This document shows, one piece after another, positions 17,896-26,205 of a stretch of DNA of 64,000 bases. Both the position numbers and the translations under genes were made by a program. Source of the stretch: JBEKTW01 sp963727845 (lineage in GTDB: Bacteria; Bacteroidota; Ignavibacteria; UBA10030; SZUA-254); the NCBI GenBank assembly GCA_963727845.1, contig CAVSHI010000001.1:558001-622000 (forward strand), in the 5' to 3' direction. The notes under the pieces were generated by a model that was not told where the DNA came from, did not search any database, and was given only the letters and a program-made list of their open reading frames with translations. The stretch's first letter is position 1, and each line of letters begins with the position of its first letter.

Positions 17896-20447
17896 TTATC
17901 CCTGCTTCGCAACATCGAGCACTCCCCGTATTCTGTTGAGAATTTCCTCCGGGACGTAGGGTTTCTGGACGAAGTCCTTTGCGCCTTCCTTGAGCCTTTC
18001 CGACCTTGTGTGCGGGTCGAGATAGCCGCTGCACAATACGACCCGTACCCTGGAGTCGGTTTCCTTCATTTTCTTGAATGCATCCCATCCGTTGAGTTTG
18101 GGCAGGCCAAGGTCCATCAGAACCAGCGCAATTTCTTCGCGGTGTGCCTTGAACATCTCGACGGCTTCCACGCCGTCTCTGGCGGTCAGAACCTTATATC
18201 CCTTCGTTTCGAGGAGCGATTTAAGCAAATCCCGGAGTACTTCTTCGTCCTCGGCAAAAAGGATTGTTTCGGTTCCGCCGGGGGCTTCCGCCGGCTGCTC
18301 TTTCTTCATGACGAAATCTTCAAGATCCTGCGGCTGGACCGGCAGATAGATGTGGAATTTCGTTCCGCGGCCGACTTCGCTTTCAACATCGATGAAGCCA
18401 TGATGGCTTTTTATGATCCCGTAAACCACCGCGAGGCCTAATCCCGTTCCCTGTCCGACTTCCTTCGTCGTGAAGAACGGTTCGAAGATCTTCTCGAGAG
18501 TTTGCTTGTCCATTCCCGTGCCGGTGTCGGAGACCGTGACGCACACGTAATTTCGTTCGCGAGCATCCGGAAAGCGTCCGCTCAACCGGGACCCGGGCGC
18601 GGTACTTGTCACGATCGATAGCGTTCCGCCTCCCGGCATTGCGTCTCTGGCATTCACACAGAGGTTGAGGAGCACCTGATGGAACTGTGTCTGATCTGCG
18701 ACGACCGACGGCAAACCGGGCTCGAGGTCGACTTTGACGTCGACGGTCTCGGGAAACGTCTGAACCAGTATCTTTTTGAGTTCATCGATCGTGGCATTGA
18801 TATTCAACGATTGGAACACGATCTCCGTCTTTCGGGCAAACGTAAGCAACTGGCGGACCAAACCGGCGCCACGCTGTACGCTCCTGTTGATCATATCGAT
18901 TGCTCTTGTCAGAGCCTCCGGGTCACTCTGGGTGCGTTTGAACTTGACCGTGTTCATGAGAATGATCTGGAGGATATTGTTGAAGTCGTGCGCTATACCC
19001 CCGGCGAGCATACCGATGCTTTCCATTTTTTGCGTGTGCCGGAGCTGCTCTTCGAGACTCTTCAGTTCGGTAATGTCTGTAAGCGCCCCTTCAAAATACT
19101 GGGTCGCCCCGCGTTCGTTCTGGACTGCGTGGACATTCCCCAGTGCGATGAGCGGTTTTTCGTCTTTCTTCTTCAGCGTGATTTCGAGATTGCGGGTGTC
19201 TCCGTTTTTCACGAATTCCTGCAACAATGCCTTCTCACCATTTTCGTCAAAGGAGAGGTCCCGCCCGAGATTGAGATGAAGGAGGTCTTCGGGTGAATCA
19301 TACCCGAGCATGTGCGCGAACGAGGGGTTTGCCGTGATGATCCTGCCGTCGGGAGTGATCTGAAAAACGCCGTCGGGCACGTTCTCGAAGAGCGATCGGA
19401 ATTTTGTCTCCGAGACGCGCAGCGCCTGTTCGGACCGTCTGACTCCGTCGTGTCTCTGCCCACGCCGACGAAGCCGCGCAGTTCATCCTGCACAAACATG
19501 GGCGTGAACGAGAAGTTCATCGGCACGGGGTCGGCATTCTTTTTCATCGTCTGCGCGTCGAAATTGCTCTCCTTCATTTTTCCGCCGAGCACGAAATTCC
19601 TGTACTCGTCGAGCATATCGCCCTCTTCGATGAATTCCTTGAATGATTGACCGATCCATTCCTTCTCCGTAAAGCCCAGGAGGGGCGTCAAACCTCCGCG
19701 CACCATTTGAATCTGGAAGTGATCATCGGTAGTGATAAACACGTCCTTCATCACCCCGAGCGCAGATTTCAGCGCGTCATAGACGGTGTTGACGATGATT
19801 TTATGCCGGAAGACGAAATAGGTGGCAACGATGACGGCGAGAGTCGAGAAAATGTAGTAAAAATCCACATGGATGTGGAAGATCCCGATCAGCACCGACT
19901 CCGTGAATGGACCGGGCAGTGCAAGCAAAAGAAGCGCGAATCCGCCGATCAGAAGATTCGCCCGCTCAATTCTCTCATAGAATCCCCGCGTCGATTCATA
20001 CAACATCGCGATCCCGATGATGAAGAAAATGGACATCCAGGTTATGTAGAAAATATCTCCCGTTTGCGTCATCATACCGACCGCCGTGATCGGCCGAGGG
20101 AGAAATCCCAGCAGGATCATCGTGTAGCTGAAAAGGCCTGCGAAATAGATGGCGGCTATGACATTCTTTGAGTTAAGAATGTCGTAACGGCGGGCGAAAA
20201 CGAGAATGAAGTGTAGAAAGAAAAACGGGGAGAGCGCGAACAGGAAAATGACCGTGTGTTCGAGGATTACGCGAACAGTGTCGTTCGACACGTGGTCGGC
20301 AAAATAAGCGGCGACCCCAAAAGTCACCAGGGAGACAACACAAAAAAAGTAAAATTTTGTGATGAGATGGCGTCTCGACTTGATGTAAATGAAGAGAGCG
20401 AGTAAGAAATTGGCAACCGTGTATCCTACAGAGACTTCGAATATCAT
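17896..20447 (-). pseudogene. Hybrid histidine kinase with 7TM-like sensor, split by a frameshift near 19440
   Basis: Reading 20447-19440 in one frame and 19445-17896 in another gives one continuous protein of about 850 residues. Residues 1-215 contain seven or so membrane helices (7TM/MASE-like sensor). A PAS domain follows (VFITTDDHFQIQMVRGGLTP), ending VGVGRDTTES. After the shift come RRSEQALRVSETKFRSLFEN, a second PAS, a HisKA box MESIGMLAGGIAHDFNN, HATPase_c (DTGTGMDKQTLEKIFEPFF), and a receiver with Asp in LVLMDLGLPKLNG. The break needs one extra base within GAGTCAGACGG. It may be a sequencing indel or a true mutation. Domain identity is secure; functional status is uncertain. Confidence 0.85.
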
Positions 20448-20707
20448 GAGAGGCTCACTTCGATAGAGTGTTTTTGGTCCTTAGAGAACAAGCAGATGGC
20501 CCGAATGTGTGGTAAACAGAAGAAATATGTAAGTTGTTGTGAACATTGAGGCCGCCATGCCGGAAGAATCATGACGTAATATACGCCACAGAAGGGAAAA
20601 TATCAAGTAACGAAAATCGGCCTTTTTGGAGTGTTTTCCACTGTGAAGGAGCTGCACTGACCTGCCGGGTTCGCATCCTGCCCCCCCGGAAGTCGGGCAG
20701 ACAATTC

Positions 20708-22531
20708 CTAGAGGCTGTCGTCTGCCGTTACGCTCGCGATTTCTTCCAAAGTCGACGTTCCCTGGCGCACAAGATCCAGCCCGGCCTCGCGCAGCGTCTT
20801 CATCCCCTGCGCCACCGCCAGCTTGCGGATCTCATCCTCGTTGATCGAATTCCCGGCCTCCATGATGAGTTTGCGGATTTCCTTCGTGAAATAGAGCACT
20901 TCGTGAATAGCTTTGCGGCCTTTATAGCCGTTCACGCAGTGGATGCATCCAACGGGGCGATAGAACGTTGTTTTTTCAATCTCATCTTTTGGAAATCCTA
21001 CCTTTTCGAAGGAAATTGGAAGGATGTCTTTGTCTACCGCCTTGCAGCGTTCGCACAATTTTCGAACGAGGCGCTGTGCAACAATAATGTTGATTGCGTA
21101 AGCCAACAGGAAGGGCTCGATGTCCATTTTATACAATCGGGCAATGACGCCGACAGCGTCATTGGTGTGAACGGTTGAGAATGTCAAGTGGCCCGTGTTC
21201 GCAAGCTTGACGGCCATATCGGCGGTAATGCGGTCGCGCATCTCGCCCACCATCACGATATCGGGGTCGTGCCGCAGGATTGCCCTCAGCGCGCCCTCAA
21301 AATCCAGCTTGGGATTTAGTTTCACCTGCCGCGCTCCATCGATGAGGTACTCGACGGGATCTTCGACGGTCAGCACATTCAGGCTCGGGTTCATGACTGC
21401 CCGGAGTGCCACCAGAAGTGTCGTGCTTTTCCCGCTTCCTGTCGGTCCTGTCAGCACGATGAGACCGGTTGGCTTTTCGATCGCCTTCTTGAACCTCTCG
21501 AGGGCGTAGGGCTGGAAGCCAAGGTTCTCGAGGGTCATGTTGTCTTCGGGGTCGACGAGCACACGAATGACGATTGATTCGAATTTGACCTTTAGTTCTC
21601 TTCCGACGATAGGAATGATGGACAAACGAAATCGTGTCAACTTGTTGTCGGTGATCCGTTGGGCGAAACCGTCCTGGGCCATATTCCTCTCGAACCGGTC
21701 CGTGCCCTTCGCGATGTCCTTAACGACCGCCGCGATCGCGTCCGTCCGCGTGTCGTCGATCGTCCGCCACAACGTGAGGCGCCCGTCGATTCGGAAATAG
21801 ATCTCGCTTTTTCGGGCGGCTCTTGGAATAATGTGGACATCGCTCGCGTTCAGCCGGACGGCATCTCCGAGGATATTGTCGATAACTTCGCCAAGATGTC
21901 CTTTGAGGATTTCCTCGTCAAGTTCCAGCAAGGCTACATCGGAGTCCTCCTCCATGAATCCCAGACCCTCATCGCCGGGGAGCCCCTGCTGGTCGAGCGT
22001 CATCTGGCGATAGATCTCGTCGTACGTGTTCAGGGCGATATAGCAGACTTCGTACTTTGGATAGGGGAACGTGCGTGCGACGACGTGCAGGGCGGCGTTT
22101 GTCGGCTCCGGAGTCCCGACGTACAGTTTCTGCGGGTCGTTTTCGGTAACCTGGAGGGGAAGAATTCTATGCTTTGTCGCGAGTTCTTTGAAGTGCTGGG
22201 GAAGAGTATCCAGCATCCTTTTGATGAACCGGAATTTTTCAGAATTGAGGTTGAGCTCCTCGAATTCGAAAGTCTTGAAGGAGTAGTACTTGGCGAACGC
22301 CTGGAGAACCTGCTCACGTTTGGCGCCGCACTCCTCGTAGAGGATTTGAAACAGGAGGCGTTTGTCCTGGCCGTCGTGGGTGCGTTTCCATTCTACAGCT
22401 TGGTTGACCATCGGCTGCGTGACAATTCCCTGAACAACGAGCCATTCAATGAAGCCTGAAACACCTTGAGTGGAAAAAGGTTGTTTTCGATCGGGAACTG
22501 TGCCGGTCGGGGATTTCGTTTTGCTCATCAA
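20708..22531 (-). CDS. PilB/GspE-type secretion or pilus assembly ATPase
   Basis: 607 residues. N-terminal MSHN-type domain at about 20-180 (VTQPMVNQAVEWKRTHDGQD), then the central GspE/PilB domain. Walker A is GPTGSGKST near 361-369, with Asp-box and Walker B regions (DPDIVMVGEMRD; NTGHLTFSTVHTNDAV). The C-terminal zinc site is two CxxC pairs (CERCK and CIHC) as in PilB/GspE. It powers pilin polymerisation at the cytoplasmic face. It ends an operon of three pilin-like genes and a receiver protein. No PilC, PilM-Q or prepilin peptidase gene is in the window, so the rest of the machine must be elsewhere. The gap 20448-20707 to the next gene shows nothing recognisable. Confidence 0.93.
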   Translation of the reverse strand: MMSKTKSPTGTVPDRKQPFSTQGVSGFIEWLVVQGIVTQPMVNQAVEWKRTHDGQDKRLLFQILYEECGAKREQVLQAFAKYYSFKTFEFEELNLNSEKFRFIKRMLDTLPQHFKELATKHRILPLQVTENDPQKLYVGTPEPTNAALHVVARTFPYPKYEVCYIALNTYDEIYRQMTLDQQGLPGDEGLGFMEEDSDVALLELDEEILKGHLGEVIDNILGDAVRLNASDVHIIPRAARKSEIYFRIDGRLTLWRTIDDTRTDAIAAVVKDIAKGTDRFERNMAQDGFAQRITDNKLTRFRLSIIPIVGRELKVKFESIVIRVLVDPEDNMTLENLGFQPYALERFKKAIEKPTGLIVLTGPTGSGKSTTLLVALRAVMNPSLNVLTVEDPVEYLIDGARQVKLNPKLDFEGALRAILRHDPDIVMVGEMRDRITADMAVKLANTGHLTFSTVHTNDAVGVIARLYKMDIEPFLLAYAINIIVAQRLVRKLCERCKAVDKDILPISFEKVGFPKDEIEKTTFYRPVGCIHCVNGYKGRKAIHEVLYFTKEIRKLIMEAGNSINEDEIRKLAVAQGMKTLREAGLDLVRQGTSTLEEIASVTADDSL

Positions 22532-22575
22532 ATTACGTTCTTCTCACCCATTCCTTTATCGGGGAACGAATGTAT

Positions 22576-23673
22576 TCATGGACCGGCCTGCTCGTACCAT
22601 TGACTTATGCTGTTGATAATGTACTTGTTAAGTTTGACCAGGTTCTGGATAGATTGCAAGGTTGTACTGCTATACAGGATTTTGGCGCTGGACTCAAGGT
22701 CGAGTTCGCTGGAAGGATTCCCCACAAACACCAGCGACCCGAGGATTTCGGAAGTCCCGTCGAGCGTGAACTGGTTGCTGGCCCCTGACGCCGTGTAGGA
22801 AATTACAAGCCCGTTCCAGCGCATATTTCCCGGGAACCAGACATTTCCGCGCACGACCAGAACTCCCCAGCCGACATACTGGCTGTCGAACATGGCGTAG
22901 GAGTAACTGCCGGCGTCAACATAGACAATGACAGGGTTATTCTTCGAACCCCAGTTCCCGGACGGGATATGAAGCGGTGTCGTTCCGGCCGCCCGGTACA
23001 CGTAATCTGCGTTTGCTGCCAGCGTGTCCACATACGATGAGGGTGTCACAGTGGGGTCGACCTTTATTCTCAAGGAAGACTTTGGAGAATTTGCCGATGC
23101 AAGTCTATTCCAATCAAAGTACCAGTACTGCGAGGAGCGATTGTTGATATTCGCACTGTCGCTGGCTGAAACTACCGTCACGTCGACACCGTCGGTTATT
23201 CTCGAGGCAGTCAATACGCCCGACGTGTCATGGTCGCGTCCGTCAATAGTGTTTGCAGAAGGTTGCCAGAAGAGCCACGCCGGAGTTGCCTGCAGGTGTA
23301 TGGCCGATTGGTAGAGGGCAGCGGGCAGATACTTCACATGGTGGAAGAGACCCGCCTGTGCGGTATAGGATGTGCTCTGGTACGTTCCCGTAGATTGCAC
23401 CTTGATCGTGTCGCCGTGCGGAATTGCAGTAACCGTGAAACTGCCACCACCGATGTCGCCGGAAATGCTGAAAGAATCGACGGCGGCGAAACTGGAATCG
23501 ATTCTCAGTCGGGCAACGCTGAGTCCGTCGTAAGCAATTTCACGGGCGGCATCATTCACAACATAGGACGCGATATTCTGCGACAACTGTGCGTTCTTTG
23601 AGTTGAGAGTCGTGTTAATAATGCCAAAGAATACCATCAACCCGAGTACCGAAAGTATCGCGTTATTCCCCAT
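22576..23673 (-). CDS. PilX-like pilin-related protein
   Basis: 365 residues. An N-terminal hydrophobic helix (NAILSVLGLMVFFGIINTTL) is followed by a long extracytoplasmic domain rich in Ser, Thr, Tyr and Asn, resembling PilX/PilY-associated minor pilin-like proteins. The beta-rich C-terminal part includes NPVIVYVDAGSYSYAMFDSQ and WGVLVVRGNVWFPGNMRWNG, reminiscent of polymer-forming or right-handed beta folds. The canonical prepilin pattern (G then FxxxE) is absent; Gly2 is the only candidate cleavage point. GGGGAAGAG precedes the ATG. Between the pilin-like gene (9-base gap) and the ATPase gene (44 bases). Exact role unknown. Confidence 0.7.
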   Translation of the reverse strand: MGNNAILSVLGLMVFFGIINTTLNSKNAQLSQNIASYVVNDAAREIAYDGLSVARLRIDSSFAAVDSFSISGDIGGGSFTVTAIPHGDTIKVQSTGTYQSTSYTAQAGLFHHVKYLPAALYQSAIHLQATPAWLFWQPSANTIDGRDHDTSGVLTASRITDGVDVTVVSASDSANINNRSSQYWYFDWNRLASANSPKSSLRIKVDPTVTPSSYVDTLAANADYVYRAAGTTPLHIPSGNWGSKNNPVIVYVDAGSYSYAMFDSQYVGWGVLVVRGNVWFPGNMRWNGLVISYTASGASNQFTLDGTSEILGSLVFVGNPSSELDLESSAKILYSSTTLQSIQNLVKLNKYIINSISQWYEQAGP

Positions 23674-23682
23674 CTCTTCCCC

Positions 23683-24231
23683 TCAGTTCTGGATATAAAA
23701 TGTTTTGGTCCAGAACAACGATGGAGCTGTTGTCGTTGTCTTTCCGGGATTTGTCAGTTCAACCATCACGTTGACGGATCTGATTGATGCAAGAGTCAGT
23801 GTCGGCAGGCCAGTGGAATCGAAATACGCAAAATTCAGTTTTGATAAGTGCATGTCGGAGATGATTGACGGTTCTCCGCTCACCGTCCGGGAAATTCCAA
23901 AGTCCTGAGTTGTGTCGCTCGGCGTCTGGAATCCGGCCGGTATGATTGTCTTCGAGTACTGCACCGTCTTAACTACTCCGGTATTCTGAAGGTCGGCAAG
24001 AAAAGAGAAGACCGAATCAGCCCTCAGAATCGACGGCTTCGGCGCGTTGTATCCGATCTTGTTGAGATCGTTTTCAATAACCGATGCGATAGTCACAAGG
24101 TTCGTCTCAAGGATGACGGAAGAGGTCTTCTCATACGTTGACTGGTGCAGATTGCCGACAAAACCCAGGATTGCGAGGGTAATCAGGCCGACAATAAGCG
24201 CTTGTAATGTGATTTCTATGATCGTATCCAT
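23683..24231 (-). CDS. Minor pilin-like protein
   Basis: 182 residues: N-terminal hydrophobic helix at about 5-27 (ITLQALIVGLITLAILGFVG) continuing as an amphipathic helix (TNLVTIASVIENDLNKIGYN), then a beta-rich domain. This is the shape of a PilW/GspJ-like minor pilin, but the prepilin leader and Glu5 are not evident. Operon position between two similar proteins and upstream of a PilB-type ATPase supports the assignment. Family membership is inferred from architecture and context. Confidence 0.6.
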   Translation of the reverse strand: MDTIIEITLQALIVGLITLAILGFVGNLHQSTYEKTSSVILETNLVTIASVIENDLNKIGYNAPKPSILRADSVFSFLADLQNTGVVKTVQYSKTIIPAGFQTPSDTTQDFGISRTVSGEPSIISDMHLSKLNFAYFDSTGLPTLTLASIRSVNVMVELTNPGKTTTTAPSLFWTKTFYIQN

Positions 24232-24247
24232 TCGGATCCGGTTCTTG

Positions 24248-24790
24248 TCAGGACCTTGTATATACCACGACGGACTTGAGGACCAGCGGCGTCGACATAT
24301 TCTGGTGACTCACTGTTACAACGATCATTTTATACCATGTCTGTGTCAACGAAATAATCTCGGGATTCGTCTCTTGAACGTAGCACACACTGTCCTGGAT
24401 AGTAAAATTGCTGAGATTCTGTGTTTGCACCGTCCGTGTGTAGCCGTTATAATCATCGACATCATTGTATTTTTGTTGTGACAGGAAAACGGTCTGGCTC
24501 ACAGGGACAATCTCGTTCGTGATGGTCGTGTCGAAGGGATCGGGGCCGAGGGACGACGCCGGAGTGAGCTGCGACCGGTTGTAAATCATGTTGTTCCTCG
24601 TTACATCGTCGAATGCCTTGGTCCTGATTTCGCCGATCATGAGATTGCCGAGAGTGGTTGCTTCGAGCGTTGCCTCGTTTTCCAGCGAGGATACGGATTC
24701 GGACAGGATCGAGGCGTTGATGGACATCTGCATGATCATCAGCATCGTCAATGCCAGCACGAGAAGCGGAACCTGACCTAAACTTATCAT
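24248..24790 (-). CDS. Minor pilin-like protein
   Basis: 180 residues with an N-terminal helix (GQVPLLVLALTMLMIMQMSI) that continues into a polar helix (ILSESVSSLENEATLEATTL), then a beta-rich domain. Gly5 could be a processing site (MISLG), but Glu5 of mature pilins is absent. The single late Cys is unpaired. Lies 8 bases after the receiver gene and 17 bases before the next pilin-like gene, so co-transcribed. Confidence 0.6.
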   Translation of the reverse strand: MISLGQVPLLVLALTMLMIMQMSINASILSESVSSLENEATLEATTLGNLMIGEIRTKAFDDVTRNNMIYNRSQLTPASSLGPDPFDTTITNEIVPVSQTVFLSQQKYNDVDDYNGYTRTVQTQNLSNFTIQDSVCYVQETNPEIISLTQTWYKMIVVTVSHQNMSTPLVLKSVVVYTRS

Positions 24791-24797
24791 ACGTTTA

Positions 24798-25193
24798 TCA
24801 GTTGAGTAAAGATGGAGATTGATTGTCCATCGCGGCTTCCATCTCCTTGATTACCGCAGTGATCTTGTGGAATTCCGTCGACTTGTCAAAAAAATAATCT
24901 GCTCCCGCCTCGAAACATCTCCTGCGAAAGGCTTCGTACGGGAAATTTGTCAACATCACGACGACGGTGTTTCCATCGCGTTGCTTGATCTTCGTGAGAA
25001 CATCAATGCCGTTGCCGTCCGGCAACTGAATGTCCAGAATCACGATATTGGGTTTCTCCCTCTCGAATGTAGAAAGTGCTGTCACAATGTCCCCCACATT
25101 GCCTACGATCTCGACCCTTCCGGGATTCGAAAGCCTTGCAGCGAGCCGTTCGCGAACAACGGATGAATCGTCAACTATGAGCGACCGTATCAT
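24798..25193 (-). CDS. CheY-like response regulator heading the pilin/ATPase operon
   Basis: About 131 residues, one receiver domain: DD in SLIVDDSSVV, phospho-acceptor Asp54 in VILDIQLPDGNG, conserved Lys in YFFDKSTEFH. No output domain. The frame is open to a GTG at 25238, but only the ATG at 25193 has AGGA six bases upstream and starts at the usual receiver boundary. As the first gene of the operon it probably transmits a sensory signal to pilus assembly or motility, as PilG/PilH do (inference). Confidence 0.85.
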   Translation of the reverse strand: MIRSLIVDDSSVVRERLAARLSNPGRVEIVGNVGDIVTALSTFEREKPNIVILDIQLPDGNGIDVLTKIKQRDGNTVVVMLTNFPYEAFRRRCFEAGADYFFDKSTEFHKITAVIKEMEAAMDNQSPSLLN

Positions 25194-25238
25194 ACGCATT
25201 CCTGATATTTTTTTAGGGGAGGTGAATTCCTTATCCAC

Positions 25239-25552
25239 GCCATATACAATTTAACAGGGGGGGGTGAGAAAAACAATTGGGAATAGACTCTTTCTTTTGT
25301 AGTCCGGCAGCCAGTCGGTTGTAGTCCTCAGACTACAGCGATAACTCTTTAAAAATCTAGCCGTTAAGGGCTACGATGCGAGCCCTTGGGAGTAAAACAA
25401 GAGGTCCAGCCGGGCCGGTACGTGATCCAAAGCACATTCTTGCTGCCCAGATCTTACGGAATTCAGTGGCCCGGGCGACTTTCCCTCCACCTCATCACAG
25501 AGCACTACCCCTTCCGTTTCCGGGGCGATCGGGAGTGCACTGCGCAGAGGGC
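25239..25552. other. Gene-free spacer with two small hairpins
   Basis: TGTAGTC/GACTACA (25320-25337, loop CTCA) and AAGGGCT/AGCCCTT (25366-25387, 8-base loop). Neither has a T-tract, so they are not clear terminators. TGTAGTCC appears twice (25298 and 25320). The remainder shows no gene, known motif or repeat from the other families in this window. Confidence 0.35.
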
Positions 25553-26197
25553 TTAACTCCTTGAAGACTCAATGAGTTTGTGCTCAATTGCGTAGTGAGA
25601 GAGCTCGACATCGTTCTTCATGGCCAATTTCTCCAGAATACGCTGTCGATAGGTGCGCACAGTTTTGACGCTGAGAGCGAGTTCCTCTGCGATTTCGTTT
25701 GCTGCTTTGCCGGCTGCAAGCATCAGGAACACTTGATACTCCCGGTCGGAAAGTTCCTCGTGGGGCAACGCTTTCACGTCGAGTTCCAGACCGTATGCCA
25801 GTTTCTCTGCGAGAGAAGGGGTGATGAATTTTCCTCCCGTATACACTTTTCGAATGGCGTTCACCAGTTCTTTCGGTGTGCTTTCCTTGTTGAGGTACCC
25901 CGAAGCGCCCGCCCTGAGGACGCGAACTCCGACCTGGTCCTCCGGGTGTACGCTGAGAACAAGGACCGGAAGGCGGTTGTAGTCGCGCTTGAGTTCTTTG
26001 AGAATTTCAAATCCACCCCTACCGGGCATATTGATGTCGAGCACGACAACGTCGAATTCTTGTTCGCGCACTCTGTCGATGACCTCCTGGCCATTGACCG
26101 CCTCGGCGCCGACGGTCATGTCGGATGCCTTGGAAATGATGTGTTTCAATCCTTCACGCACAACCACATGGTCGTCGGCAATAAGTACTTTTATCAT
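25553..26197 (-). CDS. NarL/FixJ-family response regulator (second copy)
   Basis: 214 residues, closely similar to the product of 5869-6501: receiver with DD8-9, Asp54 in VVLDINMPGRGG, SGYLNKES (Asn before the conserved Lys), then LuxR helix-turn-helix (ALSVKTVRTYRQRILEKL). Encoded 8 bases after the large PAS/GAF kinase, which is its evident partner. It will bind DNA on phosphorylation; targets unknown. Confidence 0.93.
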   Translation of the reverse strand: MIKVLIADDHVVVREGLKHIISKASDMTVGAEAVNGQEVIDRVREQEFDVVVLDINMPGRGGFEILKELKRDYNRLPVLVLSVHPEDQVGVRVLRAGASGYLNKESTPKELVNAIRKVYTGGKFITPSLAEKLAYGLELDVKALPHEELSDREYQVFLMLAAGKAANEIAEELALSVKTVRTYRQRILEKLAMKNDVELSHYAIEHKLIESSRS

Positions 26198-26205
26198 AAT
26201 CGGTA

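Noticed and set aside
25366..25387. Terminator or riboswitch in the spacer between the two signalling operons
   Set aside because: The hairpin has no T-run and no match to a riboswitch core that I can recognise.
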